DNA from: Caballeronia sordidicola
GTDB lineage: Bacteria; Pseudomonadota; Gammaproteobacteria; Burkholderiales; Burkholderiaceae
Direction of reading: 5' to 3'
DNA: 64,000 nucleotides
Assembly (NCBI RefSeq): GCF_002220365.1
Contig: NZ_MTHB01000256.1
Location: 1-64,000 of the forward strand
Shown here: in pieces, positions 53,757-62,361 of the stretch
Numbering within the stretch: position 1 is the stretch's first letter
Layout of the letters: the number at the start of each line of letters is the position of its first letter
Made by a program: the position numbers and the translations under genes
Notes under the pieces: generated by a model
The model's database searches: none
What the model was told of the DNA's origin: nothing
Seen by the model: the letters and a program-made list of their open reading frames with translations, nothing else

Positions 53757-56005
53757 TGCGCGACGCAAGCAAATCGGCGGTGGCAGTGGTCGAGTCTCGT
53801 CAGGTCTCCCGCCGGCGTTTCCTGAAGCAGGGTTCGGCGTTGCTCGCCGCGGGTGTAGCAGTCGGCTTTCGTCTGCCAGACGCGCGGGCGAACGAAGCAT
53901 CGGGCGGCGCTGCGTCAACGAACGCGACCAACGAATTCGAGCCCAACGCATGGGTCCGCGTATTGCCCGACGATACGATCAAGCTCGTGGTCCACAAGCA
54001 TGACTCGGGCACCGGAACGCGGACCGCGCTGGCAGCGATCGTGGCGGAAGAACTCGATGTCGACCCGTTCGCGGTCGACGTGATCACGCCCGAGAATCCG
54101 TTCTACGCGGTCTACATTCATCCATTGTGGAAGGTCTTCTCAACGGGGGGCAGTACCAGCGTCTCGCTTGAATACGATCGCCTTCGAATGGCAGGCGCAA
54201 CCGCAAGAGCGATGCTCGTCGCCGCAGCCGCGAACCAGTGGAACGTGCCGGCTGCATCATGCTCGACTGCGAGCGGCTATGTCGAGCACGCGCCGAGCGG
54301 CCGCAGAGCGAACTATGGATCGCTGGCTGAAGCCGCCGCGCGCGTGCCTGTGCCGAGCGCCATTGCGCTCAAGGACCCCGCGCAGTTCAGGTACATCGGC
54401 AAGCTGCGGAAGAAGCGCGGGGCGGCGCAGAAGGCCGCAGGGACGTTCCAATACAGCATCGACGTCGATCTGCCCGGCATGCTGGTCGCCGTGATCACGC
54501 GCGCGCCGGTGATCGACGCGCGCGTGCGCAGCGTCGATTCGTCCAACGCACTCAAGCTGCCGGGCGTGCGCAGCGTGATCGAGATTCCGGGGCGGCCGGA
54601 TGTGCTGGGCGGCAATCAGGCAGGCGTTGCGATTCTCGCGGATGACTACTGGTCGGCGCATCAAGGACAGGCGGCGTTGCAGATCGAGTGGGACGACAGC
54701 CTCTTCGAAAGCTTCAACAGCGACGCGCTCGCGGCTCATCAGGCTGCGTGGCTCGACAGCCCGGCGGCGCATGTCGTGCCGACCATTCAATCCGGCGACG
54801 CAAAGGCCGCGTGGACGCATCCGGCTCGCGTGATAGATGCATCGTATTCGATGCCGTACAAAGCCCAGAGCCCGATGGAACCCGTCAACGTCACCGCATG
54901 GGCAAGCAAGGATGCAATTGCCTACTGGGGTGGTATCCAGGTCCCTTCAACGGCGCAGGAAGCCGCCGAAGTGATCGGTGGCTTCAAGGGGAATCAGGTC
55001 ACGGTGCACGAGCTCGTATCGGGCGGCAGCTTCGGTGCGCGCGAATCGAAATACTGGCTGCTCGAAGTCACTTACCTCGCGGTAAAGACCGGCAAACCGG
55101 TCAAGCTGATGAACAGCCGCGAGACCGAGATGGGTGCGCTGTTTCATCACGCGGCTACGTACCATCGCGCGAAGGCGGCGCTCGACGAGGACGGCCGCCT
55201 CGCCGCGTTGCAACTGCGCGCCGTCTCGCCGGCTTCGCCGGAGCAATGGGAGCCGGGTTATTTCGATCGCGCGGATCGCATGGACTACAGCACCACCGAG
55301 GGCATCAATGCGCGCGAGTTCACTTACTGCGCACCGCATCTGGACATTGGCTGGGTGCGTCATGAAACGGGCGTCCCGACGGGTTGGTATCGGGCGGTCA
55401 GCTACATCCCCAATGTGTTCGCGGTCGAGTCGATCATCGATGAAGCTGCTCACCTCGGCAAGCAAGACCCGTTGCTGTTCCGCCTGGCTAGCATGCACGA
55501 CCAGCCTCGCCACGCGGCGGTCGTGAGGCGAGCAGCGGAGCGCGCGGGATGGCATGACCCGTTGCCCGCAGGCGTGGCGCTCGGCATTGCGACCAATCAG
55601 GCCTATGGCAGTTATATCGCGGTCGTGGCGCGGGTTGCGAAGAAGGATGGAGCGATCGTCATAGAGAAGCTCACCTGCGTGGCGGATTGCGGTCTGGCGG
55701 TTTCTCCCGGTGGCGTGGAGGAACAACTCTATGGTGGCCTGATGTGGGGCCTCGGACACGCGAGCTTCGACCAGATCGAGATCCGTAACGGACGTGTCGT
55801 GCAGCACAACTTCGATACGTATCGGGTGGCGCGGATGAGCGACATGCCGGCCGTCGATATCGACATCGTGCAGGGGGACCTCGCTCACCCGGGTGGCGTA
55901 GGTGAGCTGTCCAGTCCGGCGGTGACGCCGGCGATTGCCAATGCCATTTATCGTCTGACCGGGGAACGCAAGCGTTCGACTCCGTTTGACCTGCGCGCCA
56001 TTTGA
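53753..56005 (+). CDS. molybdopterin-binding subunit of Mo hydroxylase (IorB-like)
   Basis: A 750-residue large subunit of the isoquinoline 1-oxidoreductase type. The twin-arginine-like signal RRRFLKQGSALLAAG (residues about 20-34) suggests periplasmic location. Later blocks: TGTRTALAAIVAEELDV, GGSFGARESKYWLLEV and the catalytic Glu in GGVGELSSPAVTPAIANAI. Such enzymes hydroxylate N-heterocycles or oxidise aldehydes using water. No FAD subunit, cytochrome or XdhC-type chaperone gene follows. AAGGAG precedes the two possible starts (53753, 53756). Confidence 0.9.
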   Translation: MMRDASKSAVAVVESRQVSRRRFLKQGSALLAAGVAVGFRLPDARANEASGGAASTNATNEFEPNAWVRVLPDDTIKLVVHKHDSGTGTRTALAAIVAEELDVDPFAVDVITPENPFYAVYIHPLWKVFSTGGSTSVSLEYDRLRMAGATARAMLVAAAANQWNVPAASCSTASGYVEHAPSGRRANYGSLAEAAARVPVPSAIALKDPAQFRYIGKLRKKRGAAQKAAGTFQYSIDVDLPGMLVAVITRAPVIDARVRSVDSSNALKLPGVRSVIEIPGRPDVLGGNQAGVAILADDYWSAHQGQAALQIEWDDSLFESFNSDALAAHQAAWLDSPAAHVVPTIQSGDAKAAWTHPARVIDASYSMPYKAQSPMEPVNVTAWASKDAIAYWGGIQVPSTAQEAAEVIGGFKGNQVTVHELVSGGSFGARESKYWLLEVTYLAVKTGKPVKLMNSRETEMGALFHHAATYHRAKAALDEDGRLAALQLRAVSPASPEQWEPGYFDRADRMDYSTTEGINAREFTYCAPHLDIGWVRHETGVPTGWYRAVSYIPNVFAVESIIDEAAHLGKQDPLLFRLASMHDQPRHAAVVRRAAERAGWHDPLPAGVALGIATNQAYGSYIAVVARVAKKDGAIVIEKLTCVADCGLAVSPGGVEEQLYGGLMWGLGHASFDQIEIRNGRVVQHNFDTYRVARMSDMPAVDIDIVQGDLAHPGGVGELSSPAVTPAIANAIYRLTGERKRSTPFDLRAI

Positions 56006-56070
56006 CCGGCGCGATTTGCAGCACCGGAGTCATGACAAAACCGCACGAGGAGCGCCACGGGTGGCGGGCG

Positions 56071-56108
56071 ACGCGACTGCCGCGACAAGCTCGCGGCAGT
56101 CGCGTTTT
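56071..56108 (+). terminator. intrinsic terminator of the Mo hydroxylase genes
   Basis: A perfect 15-bp stem (56071-56085 with 56091-56105), loop CAAGC, then TTT. It sits 66 bp after the IorB-like stop. Confidence 0.8.
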
Positions 56109-56204
56109 CCCCTAGTATTTGAAGGTTGACTAAGAGTCGCAAGGGCACCAAACTTCATCTTACGGTGTGATCACAGGTCACATATCTCGTAAGGAGCTGT
56201 TTAA

Positions 56205-56909
56205 TTGACAACACGTGAAACAAGCGCGGACGCGTTGCCGCTTGAGCTGGTGGCGCGCGAGACCATGGCGGGCCGCGTCTACGCGCAGTTGCGCGAGGCG
56301 ATCATGACGGGGCGCTTTGCCCCCGGTCAGGCGCTGAGCTTGCGCGGGGTCGCCGAGGCGGTCGGCTCATCGACCATGCCGGTGCGCGCCGCGCTCACGC
56401 GACTGCAAGCCGAAGGCGCGTTGATCGACGGGCCGGGCCGCGCGCTGATGGTGCCGCCCATGACGCTGGACCTGCTCGAAGAGCTGCGCGACGTGCGGAT
56501 CGCCCTTGAAGGCTGCGTGGCGAAGCGGGCGGCATCTCGGATGACCAAGGACCATTTGAACGTGTTGCAAGCGGTGTTCGACACAATGGATGCCCACGTG
56601 GAAGCCGGCGATGTCCCCGCGTACCTGCGCAGCAATTTCGAATTCCATATAGCAATCTACACGCATGGCGCAAGCGACCTGACGCTCGCCACTATCCAGA
56701 ATCTCTGGATGCGTATCGGCCCATTCCTGAACCTCGTGGCACCGGACATCCCGCATATGAGGTTGTCGATGGCGGCGCACCGCAAGATTGTCGATGCCCT
56801 CTGGAAGGGCGACGGAGAAGGCGCGCGGGCGGGCATCGAGGAGGACATCGGCGGCGCCGCTGCGGACTTGCAGGAACGCTTGCAGAGCAGGGAAGCGGCC
56901 AGGGCCTGA
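56205..56909 (+). CDS. GntR-family regulator (FCD domain)
   Basis: A 234-residue GntR/FadR-type regulator: winged helix (residues about 15-85; MAGRVYAQLREAIMTGRFAP, LRGVAEAVGSSTMPVRAALT) and an all-helical FCD effector domain (about 90-225). It starts at TTG (56205), with AAGGAG eight bases upstream. It heads the plus-strand operon with SDR, BKACE, lactonase and ABC genes, and is presumably its repressor. FCD proteins usually sense small organic acids. Confidence 0.88.
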   Translation: MTTRETSADALPLELVARETMAGRVYAQLREAIMTGRFAPGQALSLRGVAEAVGSSTMPVRAALTRLQAEGALIDGPGRALMVPPMTLDLLEELRDVRIALEGCVAKRAASRMTKDHLNVLQAVFDTMDAHVEAGDVPAYLRSNFEFHIAIYTHGASDLTLATIQNLWMRIGPFLNLVAPDIPHMRLSMAAHRKIVDALWKGDGEGARAGIEEDIGGAAADLQERLQSREAARA

Positions 56910-56958
56910 AGTTGGCGTGGGCCTGTGATCGGCCCTCAAAAAAACAATGGAGACACGC

Positions 56959-57765
56959 ATGACGGTTCTACAGATGTTGAAACCGCACGCAGGGTTGCGC
57001 GTGCTGGTCACGGGCGGCGCGTCGGGTATCGGTCTCGTGATCGCGCGTGCTTTTGTCGACGCCGGATCGCGCGTGCATGTCTGCGACTCGAGCCAGCAAG
57101 CTATCGACGCGCTAAACGAAGCCGAGCAAAGCGCCGAGATGAACGCGATCACTACGACGCTTGCGGACGTGTCGGAGCGCGCGGCCGTCGACCGTGTATT
57201 CGACGGCGTGGACGCGCAGCTCGGCGGCCTCGACGTGCTGATCAATAACGCGGGGATCGCCGGCCCCACGGGCGGTATCGACGAGATGAACACGGATGAC
57301 TGGGAACAGACCATCGACGTGAATCTCAATGCTCAGTTCTACTTCGCACGTCGCGCCGTGCCGCTGCTGCGCCAGGCGCGCGATGGCGGGTCGATCATTG
57401 CGTTGTCATCGGTGGCAGGGCGGCTCGGATACGCGTACCGCACGCCCTATTCAGCGACCAAGTGGGCGGTCGTGGGCCTCATCAAGAGCCTGGCCATCGA
57501 GTTGGGACCGGACAACATCCGCGTGAATGCCATCCAGCCGGGCATCGTGAAGGGGCCGCGCATTGAACGGGTGATCGCAGCACGCGCGCAACAGTTGGGT
57601 CTTTCCTACGAGCAGATGGAAAAAGAGTATCTCGCGAAGATTTCCTTGCGCCGCATGACCACGCCCGAAGAAGTCGCGGCGACCGCGCTGTTCCTGTGCT
57701 CGCCGGGGGGCAGCGGCATCTCGGGACAGGCGATCTCGGTGTGCGGCAACGTTGAAGTGCTCTGA
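56959..57765 (+). CDS. SDR family oxidoreductase
   Basis: A 268-residue short-chain dehydrogenase. Cofactor loop VTGGASGIGLVIARAF (residues about 15-30), NNAGIAGP, and Ser...Tyr-x3-Lys in SSVAGRLGYAYRTPYSATK. Family-typical end GISGQAISVCGNVE. GGAGAC lies before the ATG at 56959. In this operon it probably oxidises a hydroxyl group before the BKACE or lactone step. Confidence 0.88.
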   Translation: MTVLQMLKPHAGLRVLVTGGASGIGLVIARAFVDAGSRVHVCDSSQQAIDALNEAEQSAEMNAITTTLADVSERAAVDRVFDGVDAQLGGLDVLINNAGIAGPTGGIDEMNTDDWEQTIDVNLNAQFYFARRAVPLLRQARDGGSIIALSSVAGRLGYAYRTPYSATKWAVVGLIKSLAIELGPDNIRVNAIQPGIVKGPRIERVIAARAQQLGLSYEQMEKEYLAKISLRRMTTPEEVAATALFLCSPGGSGISGQAISVCGNVEVL

Positions 57766-57796
57766 ACGCTTTTCTTATCCGACGAGGGCTTACAGC

Positions 57797-58729
57797 ATGG
57801 CAACCAAGCGTAAAGTCATTATTACCTGTGCTCCCACGGGCGCGATTCATACTCCGTCGATGTCACCGTATCTGCCGGTCACACCGCAAGAGATCGGCGA
57901 CGCAGCACTCGCTGCGGCCAAAGAGGGCGCGGCTATCCTGCACTTGCATGCACGGGACCCCATTGATGGCCGCCCCACGCAAGACCCTGCCGTGTTCCAG
58001 CAGTTCCTGCCGCGTATCAAGGCCGAGACCGATGCGGTGATCAATATCACCAGCGGCGGCAGTCCGCACATGACGGTGGAGGAGCGGCTAAAACCGGCTC
58101 ACCATTTCAAGCCGGAGGTGGCGTCGCTGAACATGGGTTCGATGAATTTCGGCCTTTATCCCATGCTCGAGCGCTTCAAGGAGTTCAAGCACGACTGGGA
58201 GCGCCAGCATCTGGCGAATAGCCGCGACCTGATCTTCAAGAACACGTTCAAGGACATTGAGTACATCCTCACATCGTGCGGCGCGAACGGTACGCGTTTC
58301 GAGTATGAATGCTACGACATCTCGCATTTGTACAACCTGGCGCATTTTGTTGACCGCGGACTCGCGAAACCGCCGTTCTTCGTGCAGAGCGTGTTCGGCC
58401 TGCTTGGCGGTATCGGGCCGCATCCGGAAGACCTCATGCACATGCGCCGAACCGCCGACCGCCTGTTCGGAAGCGACTATGTGTGGTCGATCCTCGGCGC
58501 AGGACGTAACCAGATTCCGCTTGCGACGCTGGGTGTGGCGCAGGGATCGAACGTGCGGGTCGGGCTTGAAGACTCGCTCTGGATCGAGGCTGGCAAGCTG
58601 GCTGAATCGAGCGCTGCGCAGGTCGTGAAGATTCGCCAGGTGATCGAAGGCCTGTCGCTGGAGATTGCGACCCCGGACGAAGCGCGCGCCATGCTCGGGC
58701 TCAAGGGTGCGGCCAACACGAATTTCTAG
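57797..58729 (+). CDS. BKACE family beta-keto acid cleavage enzyme
   Basis: A 310-residue TIM-barrel enzyme of the BKACE (DUF849, Kce-like) family, which cleaves a beta-keto acid with acetyl-CoA to give acetoacetate and a new acyl-CoA. Zn ligand region LHLHARDP (about residues 46-53), TSGGSPHMT and SLNMGSMNFG are visible, as is a Glu-rich C-terminal half. Length matches the family (about 310). The ATG at 57797 is used; the frame opens inside the SDR stop. Its substrate in this pathway is not identified. Confidence 0.92.
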   Translation: MATKRKVIITCAPTGAIHTPSMSPYLPVTPQEIGDAALAAAKEGAAILHLHARDPIDGRPTQDPAVFQQFLPRIKAETDAVINITSGGSPHMTVEERLKPAHHFKPEVASLNMGSMNFGLYPMLERFKEFKHDWERQHLANSRDLIFKNTFKDIEYILTSCGANGTRFEYECYDISHLYNLAHFVDRGLAKPPFFVQSVFGLLGGIGPHPEDLMHMRRTADRLFGSDYVWSILGAGRNQIPLATLGVAQGSNVRVGLEDSLWIEAGKLAESSAAQVVKIRQVIEGLSLEIATPDEARAMLGLKGAANTNF

Positions 58730-58779
58730 GCTTGCCCTGGCGGGCGCAACTCCTTCAACCTTTGACGGTGGAGATCATC

Positions 58780-59556
58780 GTGGCTGTGTCGAAACTCAAG
58801 GTCGTGGCCATGCCTACTGGCTGGCTGACCGTCGACCGTTCATCTCAGATCTATGGCCGCTACTACGGCCAGCAGATCAAGGTCCCGGTGTGGTCGACGG
58901 CGATTGTTGGCGGTGACAAGAAGATTGTGGTGGATACCGGGATTCACGATCCGGGCTGGGTGTCGAGCTTCGTCTGTCCTTGCGAGCAGGCGCCGGAAGA
59001 GCGGCTTGAACGTGCGTTGAAGGAGTATGTGGGCTGGAATGCGGACGACGTGGATATTGTCATCAACACCCACTTGCACTACGACCATTCCGGCGGCAAT
59101 ACGCTCTTCAAGAACGCGCGTTTCGTGGTCCAGGCAAGCGAGTGGGAATACGCGGGCAGGCCCCTGCCGACGCAGTCGGCGTTTTATCAGGAGTTTCTGA
59201 TCGGCCGCGAACCGCTTGCCTATTTTCGCTGGCAGTTTGTGCACGGTGTAGCCGATATCGCACCCGGCGTGCGGGTTGTGCCAACGCCGGGACATACGCC
59301 GGGGCATCAATCGGTTGCCGTCGATACAGCCGATGGCGTGGTCTTGATCGCCGGCGACTGCGCAAGCTGCATGGAGAATATCGTGGATCTGGTACCGGTC
59401 GGCATTGTTCATGAGACGGCCGCTGAACTGGCCTCGCTCAGGCGTATCCGGCAGATCGCAGACTTCGTTATTCCCGGTCATGACCCGAATGTCGTGGCCG
59501 GCTCAGCGGGCATTCAACTGCCCGCCAGCGCACGACTGAAGCACGTTGAAAGTTAG
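58780..59556 (+). CDS. MBL-fold lactonase (AHL-lactonase-like)
   Basis: A 258-residue metallo-beta-lactamase-fold hydrolase. Metal motif NTHLHYDHSGGN (HxHxDH), then His in TPGHTPGHQ, Asp in AGDCASC, His in IPGHDPN. This is the pattern of the AiiA/AttM N-acyl-homoserine-lactonase group, though many members act on other lactones. The GTG at 58780 has GGTGGAG six bases upstream. Sitting between BKACE and an ABC importer, it resembles the attM/attK style of gamma-lactone catabolism more than dedicated quorum quenching. Confidence 0.85.
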   Translation: MAVSKLKVVAMPTGWLTVDRSSQIYGRYYGQQIKVPVWSTAIVGGDKKIVVDTGIHDPGWVSSFVCPCEQAPEERLERALKEYVGWNADDVDIVINTHLHYDHSGGNTLFKNARFVVQASEWEYAGRPLPTQSAFYQEFLIGREPLAYFRWQFVHGVADIAPGVRVVPTPGHTPGHQSVAVDTADGVVLIAGDCASCMENIVDLVPVGIVHETAAELASLRRIRQIADFVIPGHDPNVVAGSAGIQLPASARLKHVES

Positions 59557-59625
59557 TACTGCTGGTATTAAGCAAGCGTTGAAACGTAGCGAACCACATA
59601 ACCATACGCAGGATCGGAGGAAGAC

Positions 59626-60753
59626 ATGAACGCACTGACGAACACCATCCGTCGGGGGGCAAGGCTCGCGCTGGGCGCCGCGCTTCTCATGACGCTAGCC
59701 GTCTCGGGACAGGCCTCGGCCGCGGGGAAATACAAGGTTTTTCTGTCGATGAGTTATGTCGGCAATGACTGGCAAACCGAAGCTGCCAACATGGTCAAGG
59801 CCATGGCCGCTACGCCGGGGCTGAAGGACAAGGTCGACCTGGAAGTGCAAGTCGCCGGCACCGACGCGCAGAAACAGATCCAGCAGATCAACTCGATGGT
59901 CCAGGCTGGCGCGAAGGCCATCGTGATCTATCCAATCTCCCCGACCGCGTTGAATCGCGCCATCAAGAACGCCTGTTCGAAGGGCGTGGTAGTGGCAGCG
60001 TATGACGGTGAAGTGACCGAGCCGTGCGCCCACAATGTGACGATCGACCAGAAGCAGGCCGGCACGGTCACCGCTGAATGGCTCGCGAAGACGATCAACG
60101 GCAAGGGCAACATCGTGCTGATCAACGGCGTGCCGGGCACGTCCGTTGATCGCGCGCGCACCGACGCCGCGAAGGCCGTGTTCGCCAAGTATCCGGGGAT
60201 CAAGATCGTCGCGGAAGGCACGGGCATGTGGAGTCAGGCGACGGCCAAGACGGAGCTGTCGAAGATCCTGGCGACCAATAGCTGGGACAAGATCGACGGC
60301 TTGTGGATGCAGGTGGGTTGCTTCACGGCGGCATCCATGCAACTCGATGCTGGAATAGCAGACGACAAGATCAAGCCGTGCGCGGGTGAGTCGTCGAACG
60401 GTCATCGCGTGCAGATGTTGCCGCCGGGCACGGTGAAGGGCGAGGGTGCCTATCGCTCGATTGGCTATCGCTCCATCTCGTATGGCTCGCCGCCGTACTC
60501 CGGTGCGCTGGCGCTGAAGATGGCCGTGGACAAGCTCGACGGCAAGGATTTTCCGGCGCACGTAACGCTCAAGCTGCCGTTGGTGGAGACCTCGCAATCG
60601 AAGTTGTGCACGACCGGCTCCATGGATGAACTGAAGGGCGGGTGCACCGCGTTCATGCCGGACAAGGTGCCGCCGGGCTGGTTTGCGGACATCTATTCGC
60701 AAGAGACGACCGAGGTTGGATTCAACGCGGCACTGACCGGCAAGCCGGACTAA
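59626..60753 (+). CDS. ABC transporter substrate-binding protein
   Basis: A 375-residue periplasmic binding protein of the sugar type (Peripla_BP_4). Signal peptide about 1-32 (LALGAALLMTLAVSGQASAA). Body: VFLSMSYVGNDWQTEA, AIVIYPISPTALNRAI, GKGNIVLINGVPGTS. Three or more extra cysteine-containing loops (CAHNVT, CTTGSMDELKGGC) are unusual and may form disulfides. GGAGG precedes the ATG. Part of a set with the ATPase and double permease. Confidence 0.9.
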   Translation: MNALTNTIRRGARLALGAALLMTLAVSGQASAAGKYKVFLSMSYVGNDWQTEAANMVKAMAATPGLKDKVDLEVQVAGTDAQKQIQQINSMVQAGAKAIVIYPISPTALNRAIKNACSKGVVVAAYDGEVTEPCAHNVTIDQKQAGTVTAEWLAKTINGKGNIVLINGVPGTSVDRARTDAAKAVFAKYPGIKIVAEGTGMWSQATAKTELSKILATNSWDKIDGLWMQVGCFTAASMQLDAGIADDKIKPCAGESSNGHRVQMLPPGTVKGEGAYRSIGYRSISYGSPPYSGALALKMAVDKLDGKDFPAHVTLKLPLVETSQSKLCTTGSMDELKGGCTAFMPDKVPPGWFADIYSQETTEVGFNAALTGKPD

Positions 60754-60771
60754 GAGTAGAGGAGTGACGCC

Positions 60772-62322
60772 ATGTCGAGTGCAGGGACAGAGACGATGAC
60801 AGCGATGGGAACAAGCAGCAACGAATGGGCGCTCGATCTCTCGAAGGTCACCAAGCGGTTCGGCGCCACTGTCGCGCTCGACAACGCGTCGTTCCGCGTC
60901 AGACGTGGCGCCGTTCATGCGCTGCTCGGCGAGAACGGTGCCGGCAAATCGACGACCGTCAAGCTGTTGTCCGGTCTCATGCAGCCGGATGCAGGCAGCA
61001 TCTCCATCATGGGCCGCAACGTGAGCATGCGCGGTCCCAAGGACGCGCATCGGGCCGGCGTGCAGACGGCATTCCAGGAGATGACGCTGGTAAGAGACCT
61101 GACCGTCGCGCAGAACCTGCTGATGGCGTACGAACCGACTGGCTGGTTTGGCCGTATCCGCCAGCGCGAATCACAAAAGCAGGCTGCGCAATGGCTCGAA
61201 CAGCTAGAACTGGGCGATATCCGCCCGGGTGCGTATATCCGCGATCTCGCGCTACCCGTGCGCCAGAAGATCGAGATTGCGAAGGCGCTGGTCCGTCAGC
61301 CTGAAGTGCTGCTACTCGATGAACCTACGTCCGCGCTCTCCGGGCGTGACGTTGCGTGGTTGTCGCGACGAATCGAGGAGTTGAAGGCGCGCGGGGTGAC
61401 TTTTGTGTTCATCACGCACCGGATGCAGGAAGTGCGCGAGTTCTGCGACAGCCTCACGGTGTATAGAAATGGCCATGACGTAGGCGCTTTCGACACCCAT
61501 TCGATCTCTGACGACGAAGTCATTCGCCTCGTGATTGGCCGGTCGATGGACGCCAAATATCCGCCAAAAGTGGCGACCCCTTCGACGCTTCAAACCCCGG
61601 CGATGGAAGCGCGCGGCATCAAGGTGGACGGCGTGGTCACCGACTTCGACCTTACGCTCAAGCCAGGCGAAGTACACGGCATCGCCGCACTACAAGGCAT
61701 GGGGCAGCGCGAAATTTTCGAGGCACTGTTCGGTGCCGAGTTTATCGACGCGGGTCAGATCCTCATCGATGGAAAGCGGGTAACGCTGACCTCGACCGCC
61801 GATTCGCTGAAGTCCGGCGTATCGACGAGTTTCCTGCCGGAAGACCGCAAGACCGAAGGTCTGTTCTTGCGTCTACCCGGCGGGGAGAATGTTTCGCTGC
61901 CGGTCATCAAGCGCTTCTCGCGCTTCGGCCTGATCGACAGGAAACGCGAGCAGGCCGCCATCAAGCAGGCGCTCGCGCAAATGGAAGTCAATCCGCGGGC
62001 GGTCTACAAGCCGTGCCTTTCTTTCTCTGGCGGTAACCAGCAGAAGATCGCCATGGCGAAATGGCTGCTCACGCAAAGCCGCGTGTGGCTGATGTTTGAT
62101 CCCACGCGCGGCGTTGACGTGGGAACCAAGCACCAGATCTTCGTGCTGATGCGTGCGTTCGCGGCAGCCGGCGGCTCGGTGCTGTTCTATTCCACCGACG
62201 TGCCGGAGCTGGTCAATGTGTGCGATCGCGTTTCGGTGGTGTATCGCGGGCGCAATGTCGCCGAGTTGGCAGGCGAGGCGCTCACCGAAGAGAACGTGAT
62301 GCGCAAGATGCTTTCAAGTTGA
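60772..62322 (+). CDS. sugar-type ABC transporter ATP-binding protein
   Basis: A 516-residue protein with two ABC domains, as in RbsA. Domain 1: Walker A LGENGAGKSTT, Walker B VLLLDEPTSAL. Domain 2: degenerate Walker A LQGMGQRE, signature SFSGGNQQK, and MFDPTRGVDVG. GAGGAG lies before the ATG. It follows the binding protein by 18 bp. No close relation to the ATPase at 24.3-25.9 kb beyond family level. Confidence 0.92.
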   Translation: MSSAGTETMTAMGTSSNEWALDLSKVTKRFGATVALDNASFRVRRGAVHALLGENGAGKSTTVKLLSGLMQPDAGSISIMGRNVSMRGPKDAHRAGVQTAFQEMTLVRDLTVAQNLLMAYEPTGWFGRIRQRESQKQAAQWLEQLELGDIRPGAYIRDLALPVRQKIEIAKALVRQPEVLLLDEPTSALSGRDVAWLSRRIEELKARGVTFVFITHRMQEVREFCDSLTVYRNGHDVGAFDTHSISDDEVIRLVIGRSMDAKYPPKVATPSTLQTPAMEARGIKVDGVVTDFDLTLKPGEVHGIAALQGMGQREIFEALFGAEFIDAGQILIDGKRVTLTSTADSLKSGVSTSFLPEDRKTEGLFLRLPGGENVSLPVIKRFSRFGLIDRKREQAAIKQALAQMEVNPRAVYKPCLSFSGGNQQKIAMAKWLLTQSRVWLMFDPTRGVDVGTKHQIFVLMRAFAAAGGSVLFYSTDVPELVNVCDRVSVVYRGRNVAELAGEALTEENVMRKMLSS

Positions 62323-62361
62323 TGGGCTCATGAAGCTCGTTCAGGCAATCCGAGGTCGATC

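Noticed and set aside
59695..61050. 451-residue minus-strand frame opposite the ABC binding protein and ATPase
   Set aside because: Lies wholly opposite two genes with clear motifs; arginine-rich shadow of GC-rich codons.
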